Notes: generated by a model not told the origin, from the sequence alone. A stretch of DNA of 64,000 nucleotides from Marinobacter alexandrii (GCA_039984955.1 JBDWTN010000005.1:1-64000); one strand, 5' to 3'; numbered from the stretch's first letter, positions 42,429 through 52,592 are shown. Program-made: numbers and translations.

Positions 42429-44822
42429 CTATTCACTCCTCAGCTTCTGGGCAGGGTTGGCTGTGGCGGCTTTACGCGCATGATAACCAGTAGTGAGCAC
42501 CGTTATAATAATTGTACCCAGCAATACGGTTGAAAATATGGTAAACCCTGGAGTTATATGGAATTGGAAACTTTCCAGCCAACCCATCATTGAAAAATAG
42601 GCAAAGAAGGACGCGGGTATTGCAGCGATGACAATCAGAATCACAAAGTCTTTGACCAGAAGATTAATTAGGCCTTGTGTATTGGCACCAAGCACTTTTC
42701 TAATGCTAATTTCCTTGGCGCGTTGCTCTGCGGTATAGGAAGCCAGACCCAATAGACCTAAGCAAGCAATCAGTATGGTCATGACAGAAAAACCCAAAAA
42801 CAACTGCCCACGGATTTGATCCGCTTCGTAATGCTCCATGAACTGTTCGTCAACAAATACATACTCAAATACCGTGGTAGGGTAGGTTTTTTTCCAGGCA
42901 TTTTCAATAAAATCAATGGTCGGTTTAATGTCTCCGGTGATCTTAACAATGGCGGAATGATTGATATGACTTGGAATGAAAACCAGGGCAGTGATTGGAT
43001 CGTAAAGTGATTCTTGATGGAAGTCTTTTACAACACCTACGACACGAGCGGAAGGTATTGAGTCATTTCTCGTCACCCTGATCTTTTTACCAATTGGGTT
43101 CGTCCAGTTCATTCTTCTAACTGTAGCCTCGTTCACCATTACGGCTTGAGAAGAATCAGATGCATAATCCAATGAGAAATTTCTTCCCTGAACTACCGCA
43201 ACACCGATGGTAGAAAAGAAGTCATAGTCAACTCGATAATTACCAAATGCAATGTTGTCCATTGGCCCCTCTTCCGTTTCGATTTGAAGCACGTTATTAG
43301 GGTAACCATTTCCAGGAGTAGAGCTTGCAGTTGCTGTTCCGTCTATATTAGCATTTTGAGCTAATTCATTTTTAAGGACATTCCATTTCTCAGCATCTGA
43401 GTTACTTCTAAAGTTTATTTGCATCATCTGCTCTTTATCAAAGCCTAAATCTTTTCCCCTGATAAATTGCATTTGAGTATAAATCACCAAAGTCCCTATG
43501 AGCATGAAGATGGAAATGGAAAACTGTATCGTTACCAAAACCTTCCTCAATAATTTACCGCCGGACTTTACTCCCCCGCCTTTGAGTACAGCGGCTGGCT
43601 GAAACGAAGACAAAAAGAAAGCTGGATAGCAACCGCCCATGAATCCTGTGACAAATACAATACCGATGACCGCTACTATCACTTGGGTATTAAGTAATTC
43701 CTGAATAACCAAATGAGTACCTACCATGCTGTTTATTGCGGGAACCGCGACTATTATGACAATCAGACTAAGAATTAGGGAGATGAGGGTGATTAAAATT
43801 GATTCAGTCAAAAATTGACCTATTAAACCACCTCTTTGGGCACCCATTACTTTTCTCAAACCAACTTCCATGGATCGCTTGACGGATCGTGCTGTGGCCA
43901 GATTCATGTAGTTGATACTGGCAATAATGATGAGGAAAATGGCTATCGCAGCAAATATTTGAACATACTGAATGTTCCCAACAGGCACTGGTTCATTTTC
44001 AAAATCTGAAGTTAAATGGATACTCTTTAGTGGCATTGGTACCATTTTAACCTTGATGTTGACCGGGTCGAAGATGGGAGCTATATATTTAGCAACAGTT
44101 GAATCAAGCTTCACTTGTAGTGCTTCTTGAGTGACCCCTTCACTGACTAGCACGTAGGAAAAGACACCCCATCGTCCCCAGAACGTATCTCCATCAGGGA
44201 AGATTGTTTTCCAGGACACCAACGCCTCAGCGAGCAGATGAGAAGCGTGAGACATGTCTTTATAAACGCCTGTAACCTGCAGGGACATTTCCCTGTTTCC
44301 ACCGCTTCTAATTATTTGACCGATTGGGTTTTCATTTTTGAATATTTTCTCTGCCATTGACTGATTGATGACAATCGAATTGGGCGCCTCCAAAGCTGTC
44401 TCAGGATTTCCAGCTACAAATTCGTAATCAAACAATTCAAAAAGCGTAGAGTCAGCAGCATAGACATTGTCTTGAAAGTAATCCACCTGATTGAACTCAA
44501 GTCGCATACCCCCTTGACCACCTATTCCACTCATTCGAGCGGCCTGTACTACCTCTGGGTTTTCGTTTTTAACTGTAAATGCGGCTCTACTTGTCATGTT
44601 CGACCACCTAAATACACCATCAGGCTCAGTAAATTGTGTTGATAGACGATAGATCCGATCTCCTTTGGTATGCTGCTGATCAAAACTCGTTTCGTGAAAA
44701 ATATACAGTAGGATTATTAAGCTAGAGGCTATCCCCACCGTAAGTCCAGTAATATTAAGGGCGGTGTAGCCAGATTGTCTTAGAAGATTTCTGAAAGCGA
44801 CCTTTATATAATTTTTAAGCAT
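42429..44822 (-). CDS. ABC-type FtsX/MacB-like permease
   Basis: A 797-residue membrane protein with the standard two-copy MacB layout: TM near residue 20-45 (SGYTALNITGLTVGIASSL), a large extracytoplasmic domain, a bundle with RSVKRSMEVGLRKVMGAQRG, and the second copy ending AEQRAKEISIRKVLGANTQG and four C-terminal helices. No prefix domain and no ATPase gene nearby, unlike classical ABC exporters; such lone permeases in Bacteroidota are paired with LytTR systems. It lies between two hydrolase genes of the cluster, so it probably works on the same envelope substrate or stress. Confidence 0.85.
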   Translation of the reverse strand: MLKNYIKVAFRNLLRQSGYTALNITGLTVGIASSLIILLYIFHETSFDQQHTKGDRIYRLSTQFTEPDGVFRWSNMTSRAAFTVKNENPEVVQAARMSGIGGQGGMRLEFNQVDYFQDNVYAADSTLFELFDYEFVAGNPETALEAPNSIVINQSMAEKIFKNENPIGQIIRSGGNREMSLQVTGVYKDMSHASHLLAEALVSWKTIFPDGDTFWGRWGVFSYVLVSEGVTQEALQVKLDSTVAKYIAPIFDPVNIKVKMVPMPLKSIHLTSDFENEPVPVGNIQYVQIFAAIAIFLIIIASINYMNLATARSVKRSMEVGLRKVMGAQRGGLIGQFLTESILITLISLILSLIVIIVAVPAINSMVGTHLVIQELLNTQVIVAVIGIVFVTGFMGGCYPAFFLSSFQPAAVLKGGGVKSGGKLLRKVLVTIQFSISIFMLIGTLVIYTQMQFIRGKDLGFDKEQMMQINFRSNSDAEKWNVLKNELAQNANIDGTATASSTPGNGYPNNVLQIETEEGPMDNIAFGNYRVDYDFFSTIGVAVVQGRNFSLDYASDSSQAVMVNEATVRRMNWTNPIGKKIRVTRNDSIPSARVVGVVKDFHQESLYDPITALVFIPSHINHSAIVKITGDIKPTIDFIENAWKKTYPTTVFEYVFVDEQFMEHYEADQIRGQLFLGFSVMTILIACLGLLGLASYTAEQRAKEISIRKVLGANTQGLINLLVKDFVILIVIAAIPASFFAYFSMMGWLESFQFHITPGFTIFSTVLLGTIIITVLTTGYHARKAATANPAQKLRSE

Positions 44823-44864
44823 ACTAGTTGTTGTTGTTATCTGTTATGGTCAATTGCAGGATTT

Positions 44865-46664
44865 CTATTCGCTTTTTTGTAGTTCCTTAAGTTCATGCCT
44901 TGCTCGATTATTTTGAGGATTCAACTGAAGTGATTTAGTGTAGTTTGCAATGGCCTGATCAATCTCCCCAGCTTTCATGCAGGCTTCTGCATAACTATCG
45001 TATACCTTGTAGCTATCAGGATAGAGCGCCATATTCACTTTGAAAGTGTTTAATGACAATGTCATTCTATCGGCGTGGTAAAAATCATAACCAATATCAT
45101 CTATATAGTATTCAGTAACCATCGGATGAGCAGGGTCTAGCTCCTTCAAATTCTTATAGGCTATCAGCGCGTTTTCAAAATCACCTTCAAGTAGGAATTC
45201 TACTGGATTTTTCTTATCACTTGCGACCTTGACTAGGGTTGAAATTATTGTTCCATCGTTTCGGTTGAGATGCTGTAAATTGATTCCTCCATTTTCAGAA
45301 TCCGGTTTAAACTGAATAAATCGACTGGAATTTCTTCGTGCGAAAAGGCTATCCGATACTTTGACTAGTTCTACCCCCTGTTCATCAAGTATGTCTTTGT
45401 AAAACAGTTGATTGTTCTTTTGATAGACTTCCACAATCATGTCGTCAGATTGGTACCTCCCGGTAATTTCATCTACAGACGACTGTTCAATTTCTATCTT
45501 TTGATGTACAGGAACATAATTATCCCAATCATACGCCAAGGCTACAGCGCGCATTACTTCAGCATTAAATTCGGGAAAAGTGGAATTTGTTAACACCACC
45601 ACACCATAGCCTTTGTCTCTATGAGCCGCTATCTCAGCATAAAAACCTGTATTCCATCCGTGATGCCTGAAGTAGACTTCATCATTTCTATTTAAAAGTT
45701 GAAACCCTAACCCGAGTGTAAATGACCAACCGGAATCACGCACGCCATATGGTGTACCCATTAATTCTGTCAGATCTTTTGATTGCTGTACATGGGTTAT
45801 GAATTTTGCATAGTCCTCGGCAGTTGTCCATAATCCACCTGAAGCCATTGCCGGCTGAATATTTCTTCCACCTTTTACCATGGAACCATCTTGTAAATAA
45901 GCTGTTGCAACCTTCGATAATTGCTCGGGTGTAAGGGTTTGATCAAACGTACTGTTGTTCATTTCTAATGGTTTCAACACGTATTCATGCATGATCTCTG
46001 GGAATGTTCCCCCCTCAACATCCAGCATCATTTGCTGAATGGGCACATAGCTAGCGTAGGCAAAACGAACACTTTCGTCAGGCTCTTTATTTACGGAAAT
46101 TGGCTCGTTTGAGGCTGGAGGAGTTCCGTTTAATATCTCTACAAGTGTTGGAATTTTTGCATCTATACTATATGATCCCGTTCCACGAGGATGTATTCCT
46201 GCCGAATGATTTAAAAGATTTCTTATGGTTACTTTCTTTTCCCTGGTAAATTCATTTTCTGGTACTTTCCAGGATGTTAAATAGCTGTTAATATTTTCAT
46301 CCAAGTCCAGTTTATTTTGTTCTACAAGACGTAGTGCTCCATAGGCCGTTACCGGCATGCTGGTTGCTGCTGCCTGGAAAAGTGTTTGTATGGTTACTGG
46401 GGTTTGACTTTCCTTATCCATCACACCATAAGCTTTTGTCCACGCAATTTCTCGGTTATGTATCACTGCAATGCTTACACCTGGAATGCCATAGTGTTTC
46501 ATGCGATCTTCTATAGACCATGTGGAATCACCCGCTATGTGTACCCAAGTGGTGAGACCAGTTTCTACCTTTTTAATTAAATCAGCTGTAGTATCCTCAT
46601 TGGATTTTTCTGTACAGGATTGGAAAATAATGAGGAGGAAGAGGACTGAGATACTGTTTTTCAT
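44865..46664 (-). CDS. Beta-lactamase-fold lipoprotein with TPR tail, catalytic motif lost
   Basis: A 599-residue lipoprotein (lipobox LLIIFQSC, Cys17). The serine beta-lactamase/PBP4*-like domain spans about 40-400 (PGVSIAVIHN, ITGSYSIDAK-like strands, HHGWNTGFYAEIAAH). The usual S-x-x-K active site reads A100-T-S-M103 (FQAAATSMPVTAY), so both Ser and Lys are replaced. The second motif Y-x-N reads YAS. Residues 515-599 form TPR-like repeats (EACMKAGEIDQAIANYTKS). It may bind rather than cleave, as pseudo-enzymes do. It precedes the permease gene by 42 bases and has an active-site-intact cousin 17 bases upstream. Confidence 0.8.
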   Translation of the reverse strand: MKNSISVLFLLIIFQSCTEKSNEDTTADLIKKVETGLTTWVHIAGDSTWSIEDRMKHYGIPGVSIAVIHNREIAWTKAYGVMDKESQTPVTIQTLFQAAATSMPVTAYGALRLVEQNKLDLDENINSYLTSWKVPENEFTREKKVTIRNLLNHSAGIHPRGTGSYSIDAKIPTLVEILNGTPPASNEPISVNKEPDESVRFAYASYVPIQQMMLDVEGGTFPEIMHEYVLKPLEMNNSTFDQTLTPEQLSKVATAYLQDGSMVKGGRNIQPAMASGGLWTTAEDYAKFITHVQQSKDLTELMGTPYGVRDSGWSFTLGLGFQLLNRNDEVYFRHHGWNTGFYAEIAAHRDKGYGVVVLTNSTFPEFNAEVMRAVALAYDWDNYVPVHQKIEIEQSSVDEITGRYQSDDMIVEVYQKNNQLFYKDILDEQGVELVKVSDSLFARRNSSRFIQFKPDSENGGINLQHLNRNDGTIISTLVKVASDKKNPVEFLLEGDFENALIAYKNLKELDPAHPMVTEYYIDDIGYDFYHADRMTLSLNTFKVNMALYPDSYKVYDSYAEACMKAGEIDQAIANYTKSLQLNPQNNRARHELKELQKSE

Positions 46665-46681
46665 AGTTTTGTTTTTACTGA

Positions 46682-48712
46682 TTACTTTTTAGGCCTGAGG
46701 TTCTCAATCACCTGAGCATCCACCCAGTAGACAGCTACCTTTCGATTCCCTTCAGTTCCTGTCCATCTATCGAAGAAAAAATATTTTCCATCTGGCGTTA
46801 CGAATCCCGAACTGTCACCCCCACTTGTATTTATTTTTTTTCCCATGTTAATGGCAGCACCCCATGAACCGTCTTGCTGCTGAAAACTGATATACAGATC
46901 TTTATCACCGTACCCACTGTCTTTTTCACTGTCCCATATTATATAAGACTCATCTGGTGCGATGAAGGGGTGGGCTGTCCATTTGCCTGCGTTAATCTCC
47001 TTGCCCAGAAGTTCTGGTGCTTCACGCTTGCCATCCTTGATTCTCGAGATGCGGAGAACGTCATTACTTTTATAATCGTCAAATACATAGGTGCCCTTTG
47101 CGGAAGAAGACAGACGCATAATACCCCAATCTTCTCGCTCAAACATGGGTCCAAGGCTTTTTATATCTGACCAGCCGGCCTCAGTGCGCTCCATATATTT
47201 GTTGCCCAAATGCATAACATTGCCATCTGGGGAAAGGGTCGGACGACCCACCCTAGGCCCCACCACAGACTCAGTCCATCGATTATTTTCTGATCTAAAA
47301 CCTACTAACCACCATTTTCCAGTGGCTAGGTTTTTCCTAGAAAAATAGAATTCTTTCATGTCGGGAGTGAAGGAAATGCCCCCGTCACGATGCTTTCTAG
47401 AAAGAATACCAAGGGCAAAAACTTCAGGGGTTAATCCCGGCGATTTTTGGCCAAGATATGGGCCTTCGAGGACTGGAATTTTATCTTGGCTATCACTTTT
47501 TCCACTCATAGTTGGAATAGAATTTTCAATAAAGGCTGGTAGAACCCTTGTTGCTGTGACTGATGTGACGTCATCAACAGGACGATGGGTTGTGGTCACA
47601 ATAACAAGATCAAGCGCTTCGATTACAATGATATTTTGTCCACTGCCGCCTCTTGCTGCTTTGCTTAAGTAGCTTTTACCGCTTATGGACAAATCCGCCT
47701 GCCACCAAAAATAGCCGTATGCTGTACCAGAGACACCATTGGCAGAGTCGTCATATTCATCACTTTGATCGACGATTTTACTGGTCGCTCTTCCAATAAA
47801 GGCTTCTGGTACCAGCTGCTCACCGTTCCATTTGCCTTTGTTGATGGCCAGGGTACCCCATTTGAGCATATCCCGTGATGTCATGCTCGAACGACTTCCT
47901 GATTTTGGCAGACCGCTAACGTCAGTCTCCCAGCCATAGTTGGTGATACCCATTTTTTCGAGGAGTTCATTTTTAATAAAGTCTTTGGCCGACCCAGGTA
48001 CCACTGCTTCAATGACTTGCATCACCAACATTGGGTCGAATTGATATTTAAAACTCTGAGACTCTGAGGTAATAGGCGCACTATGTGCGAGAAAAGCCTG
48101 AACTTGCGCCTGGCCTTTTATCTTAGTCGGTTTTTTTTCCAATTGCTCCCTCTGCTCCTGACTTAAGCGGATACCGGAACGCATCGTTAATGCCTGATGC
48201 AGGGTGATTCTTTCTGTGCCCTTTACAAGTTTTGTGAGCTCCAGCTCTTTGAGAAAGTTGATCAACGGTTTATCCAGATCAGTCATAGACAAATACCCCA
48301 ATTGGATGGCACGTCCAAGTGCCAGGCTGGTGTAGGCTTTGGTGGCTGAGGCCTGCGCGTGTGGCAGATTGATGCGTCCTCTTCTGTAATAGGATTCAAA
48401 AATGAGCTTGCCCCTATGTGCAATAAGGTAGCTGTCGAAATTACCATGTTTGCTGTCGGCAATCTCCTGTGCAAGCTTAAGAATCATTGCCTTATTGCCA
48501 ACATCTATGCCTAATTCACCTACGGGAATACCGTCTTTTCTATCAGTGGGTGCGGTATCAATAAAGGCTTCCTGGAGGTAAGGAATATCCCTGAATGAGA
48601 GTGCGGCTTCAACGACTGTGGCTTCTGGTGCACTATTTCGAACGCTACCTTGCGCAAAGGCAGTATTGAGTGATAAAGCAGCGATCAATGTCAATAGTAT
48701 TGTAATTTTCAT
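46682..48712 (-). CDS. Secreted serine hydrolase fused to a PD40 propeller
   Basis: About 676 residues from the start at 48712, which yields a clean signal peptide (KITILLTLIAALSLNTAFAQ); an ATG seven codons earlier is possible. The beta-lactamase-fold domain (about 75-400) keeps S-A-T-K (ASATKAYTSLALG), a YxN-like tyrosine in FKYQFDP and a GGSGQN loop, so it should be active. The PD40 module follows (GPYLGQKSPGLTPEVFALG) with blades RPTLSPDGNVMHLG and SGFVTPDGKYFFFD. Substrate unknown; class C beta-lactamase-like enzymes often act on D-amino esters or peptides. Located between an esterase-TPR gene and the inactive cousin. Confidence 0.8.
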   Translation of the reverse strand: MKITILLTLIAALSLNTAFAQGSVRNSAPEATVVEAALSFRDIPYLQEAFIDTAPTDRKDGIPVGELGIDVGNKAMILKLAQEIADSKHGNFDSYLIAHRGKLIFESYYRRGRINLPHAQASATKAYTSLALGRAIQLGYLSMTDLDKPLINFLKELELTKLVKGTERITLHQALTMRSGIRLSQEQREQLEKKPTKIKGQAQVQAFLAHSAPITSESQSFKYQFDPMLVMQVIEAVVPGSAKDFIKNELLEKMGITNYGWETDVSGLPKSGSRSSMTSRDMLKWGTLAINKGKWNGEQLVPEAFIGRATSKIVDQSDEYDDSANGVSGTAYGYFWWQADLSISGKSYLSKAARGGSGQNIIVIEALDLVIVTTTHRPVDDVTSVTATRVLPAFIENSIPTMSGKSDSQDKIPVLEGPYLGQKSPGLTPEVFALGILSRKHRDGGISFTPDMKEFYFSRKNLATGKWWLVGFRSENNRWTESVVGPRVGRPTLSPDGNVMHLGNKYMERTEAGWSDIKSLGPMFEREDWGIMRLSSSAKGTYVFDDYKSNDVLRISRIKDGKREAPELLGKEINAGKWTAHPFIAPDESYIIWDSEKDSGYGDKDLYISFQQQDGSWGAAINMGKKINTSGGDSSGFVTPDGKYFFFDRWTGTEGNRKVAVYWVDAQVIENLRPKK

Positions 48713-48855
48713 GAGTATAGTATTTGTTTTCAAAGGCTAATATGAAACCTGTCTGCTCAGACCGGTTTTATGCTTCGGGTAATCATAAACCATCAGGCCT
48801 TAACCTGTGAATAACTCTGTGCTCACCCGATAGGTCTGATGAGTATAGTCGGATT

Positions 48856-50040
48856 TCATTTCTCGAGTCTTTGTAGCCACCTTTTAGCAAGTGAAAAATC
48901 AGGGTCAATTGTCAATGCTTTTTCGAACATGAGCCTAGCATTTTCAAGTTGACCTTGATTTCTTCGTACAACGCCCATTCCGACATATAATAGCTTACCT
49001 TCAGGATACACTTGTAAGGAATATTGATATATTTCTTCTGCGACAACTAAATTCTTACTTATTATCATGTCAAAACCAAGGTCCATTAAGACTGATATAG
49101 GTGGCTGGATTTCATATCCGTATCGTTTTGATAGCACTTCGAAATGTTGTATTACTTTATCCAGGGAGTCCAATTTTTCGTAGGGATTGAAGTCAGGAAA
49201 TAGCGTTAGCAGATACTGTGTGAAATCCATTGCTGGCACATGGCCCTGGTTCACCAATTCATCCACTTTATAGGTAAAACTCTCCGGTTTATGTTCCTCT
49301 ATGACCCGAGAGAATTCGGGGACTATTTCTGTTAACCCCTCATCATCGCTATAAATGATGTGTAGAGATCTGTTTTCCGAAAGTGTTTGTAATGGACCTG
49401 ATTTTATTTTTTGCTGAAGCACTTCCGGTATAATCATAAGGGATGGGCTACTTGCTAAATAGCTATTAAACAGAAGGGGGTTGCTGAGTAGCGTGTAAAC
49501 AGTGAAAAATCCACTGTTAGAACCGCCAAAAAGGACTCTGAATGGGACAGTACGGTAGGTATTATCAACGTACGGTATCAGCTCTGTCTCAAAGAAGTCA
49601 ATATAACCATCCGGAATTGTTGTGTCCTGGTTTTCCCTTGTTGGCAACAAAATACTGTTTCCTTCGGGTAAATCTATTCCTATAAGTACCATCTCGGGAA
49701 TTTGTCCTTCGCCCATGTAGTCTAGTGTAGAAGCTAACATGGCGAACCGGGCTTGGTAATCTGAACCCAACATATACAGCACAGGGTAGGTTTTTCTGGA
49801 ATTATCGTAGTTCTCAGGTAAATGGATTGATAGTGGAATTGTTTTGCCTAACACTTTAGACTGAAGTGAAGATATTTTGCCTAAGGTAACTGCTGGTTCA
49901 TCTAGATCGCTTTCTGTCTTTTCTTGAGCAAAGTTTGTGTTTAGCGCTATCAAATTGGCTACAAGTAGCATCATCATAAGCTTAACTCCCCTGGCATTTT
50001 TGATCACTTCTTTCAGAGGCTCAGTTAAAGAAATATTCAT
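48856..50040 (-). CDS. Secreted esterase with C-terminal TPR repeats
   Basis: A 394-residue protein. A hydrophobic segment (MMMLLVANLIALNTNFAQ) acts as signal peptide after a 20-residue leader; a start at Met22 region is possible. The alpha/beta-hydrolase core has YPVLYMLGSDY, nucleophile region LFGGSNSGFFTVY and a late NQGHVPAM His motif. The last 100 residues form TPR-like repeats (EEIYQYSLQVYPEGKLLYVG, ARLMFEKALTIDPDFS). First gene of the minus-strand hydrolase cluster, divergent from the sensor kinase gene at 50201. Acts on an ester; substrate unknown. Confidence 0.8.
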   Translation of the reverse strand: MNISLTEPLKEVIKNARGVKLMMMLLVANLIALNTNFAQEKTESDLDEPAVTLGKISSLQSKVLGKTIPLSIHLPENYDNSRKTYPVLYMLGSDYQARFAMLASTLDYMGEGQIPEMVLIGIDLPEGNSILLPTRENQDTTIPDGYIDFFETELIPYVDNTYRTVPFRVLFGGSNSGFFTVYTLLSNPLLFNSYLASSPSLMIIPEVLQQKIKSGPLQTLSENRSLHIIYSDDEGLTEIVPEFSRVIEEHKPESFTYKVDELVNQGHVPAMDFTQYLLTLFPDFNPYEKLDSLDKVIQHFEVLSKRYGYEIQPPISVLMDLGFDMIISKNLVVAEEIYQYSLQVYPEGKLLYVGMGVVRRNQGQLENARLMFEKALTIDPDFSLAKRWLQRLEK

Positions 50041-50200
50041 AGTATGTTTTGATTTTTGAAGGTTCTACCTCAAACATCTATGGAAGGTTGTGTATAATCG
50101 CCCTTTAACTTGTCAACTGCTCTATGCATGAACGAACTGCTCTCTCCTACTCCCAAAAGACAGATTTATCAACTTACTTTACAGTCAAAACCATCTCATA

Positions 50201-51889
50201 ATGGATCGGAGATCCTCATCTTGTTTCCTTTTCCTTTGCGTCATACTGCTGGCAACTTCCTGCACTCAGGAGCCTGCAATTTTCAAAGAATATCGTACGG
50301 TATTCAAGGTAGGTGACCAGCCAACCTGGGCGAAGAAGGTCTGGAATCATAGCAATTGGGAACGAAGGATAAAACTCATTCCAGAAGGTCAGATTTTCTG
50401 GTCCAGAACCAGGATTGATATTCTAAGAGCCCCAGAGGAGTTTCAGTCCTACGTACTTCAGATAGATCCCTACGGAGAATATGAAATATTTTGGGATGGA
50501 GTTTTGATTGGAAAAAATGGAAATCCGGGACAAGAGGCAGAACTTCCTCCTGAGGGCGAATTGTGGGTTACGTACAGCATTCCTACGCATCTGGCAACAG
50601 AAGGAGCGCACATGCTGGCCTTACGATTGAGTAATTACTATTTTCCGGATCATGTAGGACAATATGAACTAGAGATCGCGGATTATGAGGATTTGTTCAC
50701 CGATCAGCTCATCAAAACTTCCTACATGCACGTCTTCGCAGGAGCTTTTCTTATTATATCCATCTATTTTCTTTTTCTATTCCTAAACAATAGAAAAGAA
50801 TATCCCACACTTATTTTTAGTGCTTGCTGCTTCCTCATTGTTGGTCTCGTTCTAACCGTATTTAGCAAAGATTACGTCCCTATACATTACAGTGTGCATG
50901 TCATAAGATTACAAATCATTAATTCGTTTTTGTTGGGTATTTCATTTTTGATTCCTTATTACTTCTCAATACAATTTCCTTATCCAAGGCGCGGATTGTC
51001 ATTAATTCTATATGCTGTGGTGCTCATTTTCATATGGCTTATAAATGAGCATGCTTTTGATTGGAAAACAGTTGGTATGGTGCTGAGTATGTGGTGTTTT
51101 TCCTTTGGAATGGTATCTTATGGAGCTTATAAAAATGTAAGGGGAGCGCGCCTTGTTCTTGTGACCTTACTTTTGTCGGTTGTGGTATTTCTTGCCTCTG
51201 GATTTGTGGTTAGTTTATACACTGGGTTGGGACTTATTCTGTTAGGTATGCTGTATCTATTAACACTTAATATCAAAGAACAGCGATTGGCTTATGAGAA
51301 TTCGTTGATTCAATCCACCCGCCTGCGTCTGGAATTGTTAAAAAAGAATATTCAACCGCATTTTCTTATGAACACCCTGACCTCCTTGATTGATTGGGTA
51401 GAAGAAGCACCTAAAAAAGGGGCTCTGTTTATAGAAGCACTGGCCAAAGAATTTGATCTTTTTAATCAGATAGAAGACCAAACATTGATACCTATCGCAC
51501 AGGAAATAGCACTCTGCCGTTCACACCTGGAAATTATGGAATATCGAAAAGAAATAGCTTATTCATGGGAAGAAGAAGGCATAGACCCTGAGGAAAAAAT
51601 ACCTCCAGCGATTCTTCACACGTTGTTAGAAAACGGCATTACGCATAGCATGCACATGGCAGATAACAGTATCAAATTCAAGCTGGTTTTTGAATCTAAT
51701 AGTCAGTACAAGTGTTACACTTTTCTAACATTTGCTGCTCGTACAGGACATGAAACAAATACCAAAGAAGAAGGTACAGGGCTGAAATACATAAAAGCTC
51801 GTCTGACAGAAAGTTATCATTCGAAATGGGACCTTACCTCCGAGCCGACAGATCACGGTTGGAAAAACACATTAAAAATCTACTCCTAA
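50201..51889 (+). CDS. LytS-type sensor histidine kinase with extracytoplasmic sensor and seven helices
   Basis: A 562-residue protein. A signal peptide or lipobox (FLFLCVILLATSCTQ) precedes a beta-rich sensor domain (about 40-165, with GEYEIFWDGVLIGK and HMLALRLSNY), as in 7TMR-DISM proteins. Seven hydrophobic helices follow (about 170-370). The kinase has NIQPHFLMNTLTSLIDWVEE with His in PHFLMN and an ATPase domain (LLENGITHSMHMAD; EGTGLKYIKARL). It is divergent from the hydrolase cluster, sharing the 160-base promoter region, and is followed five bases later by its response regulator gene. A good candidate controller of the cluster. Confidence 0.85.
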   Translation: MDRRSSSCFLFLCVILLATSCTQEPAIFKEYRTVFKVGDQPTWAKKVWNHSNWERRIKLIPEGQIFWSRTRIDILRAPEEFQSYVLQIDPYGEYEIFWDGVLIGKNGNPGQEAELPPEGELWVTYSIPTHLATEGAHMLALRLSNYYFPDHVGQYELEIADYEDLFTDQLIKTSYMHVFAGAFLIISIYFLFLFLNNRKEYPTLIFSACCFLIVGLVLTVFSKDYVPIHYSVHVIRLQIINSFLLGISFLIPYYFSIQFPYPRRGLSLILYAVVLIFIWLINEHAFDWKTVGMVLSMWCFSFGMVSYGAYKNVRGARLVLVTLLLSVVVFLASGFVVSLYTGLGLILLGMLYLLTLNIKEQRLAYENSLIQSTRLRLELLKKNIQPHFLMNTLTSLIDWVEEAPKKGALFIEALAKEFDLFNQIEDQTLIPIAQEIALCRSHLEIMEYRKEIAYSWEEEGIDPEEKIPPAILHTLLENGITHSMHMADNSIKFKLVFESNSQYKCYTFLTFAARTGHETNTKEEGTGLKYIKARLTESYHSKWDLTSEPTDHGWKNTLKIYS

Positions 51890-51893
51890 GGAA

Positions 51894-52592
51894 ATGAAGA
51901 TTTTAATCGTAGAAGATGAATCAAGAATTGCTAAACGGATTGAGCGAATGACGCGTGATATTCTGGGCTATGCACTGCAGTCGCTGACCCATATTAACAC
52001 GCTTAATGAGGCATTAGCATTCATTGAAAACAACTCATTGGATCTCGTTCTCCTGGATTTAAATCTTAACGGGGAAGATGGTTTTGACCTGCTCACTACA
52101 GCGGTTTCCGAATCGTTTCACACCATTGTTATTTCTGCCTACAAAGACCAGGCAATTGCTGCTTTTGAATATGGGGTTTTGGATTTTGTACCCAAACCTT
52201 TCAACAGAGATCGTCTCGAGCAGGCTTTTAATCGGGCCATTGCAAAAGAGAAAACAGGAAACGACCAGCTTAAGGTTCTGGCAATCAAGAAAAGAAGCAG
52301 AATACAGCTAATCCCTATTGAAAATTTGCTTTATGTAAAAGGTGCCGGCGCGTATACTGAACTCTTCCTGGCAGATGGAAAAAAGGAACTGCATGATAAA
52401 TCACTGGAAAAGTTGGAACAGCTTCTGTCTCATTCTTTTGAGCGTATCCACAAATCGTACTTAGTGAAGATGTCTGAGATCAGGGAAATTATTGTAGCAT
52501 CCGGAAGCAAATACATGGCCGAGCTTAAAAACGGAGTGTCCATTCCCGTAGGAAGAACTAAATATAAAGATCTAAAGGAGAAGTGGGTTTAA
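51894..52592 (+). CDS. LytTR-family response regulator
   Basis: A 232-residue regulator: acidic pair near the N terminus (IVEDES), phospho-acceptor Asp55 (LVLLDLNLNGEDGF), switch Ser in VISAYKD and Lys in PKPFNRD, then LytTR domain (IQLIPIENLLYVKGAGAY, FERIHKSYLVKMSEIRE). It starts five bases after the sensor kinase stop. Convergent with the small secreted-protein gene at 52634. Confidence 0.85.
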   Translation: MKILIVEDESRIAKRIERMTRDILGYALQSLTHINTLNEALAFIENNSLDLVLLDLNLNGEDGFDLLTTAVSESFHTIVISAYKDQAIAAFEYGVLDFVPKPFNRDRLEQAFNRAIAKEKTGNDQLKVLAIKKRSRIQLIPIENLLYVKGAGAYTELFLADGKKELHDKSLEKLEQLLSHSFERIHKSYLVKMSEIREIIVASGSKYMAELKNGVSIPVGRTKYKDLKEKWV

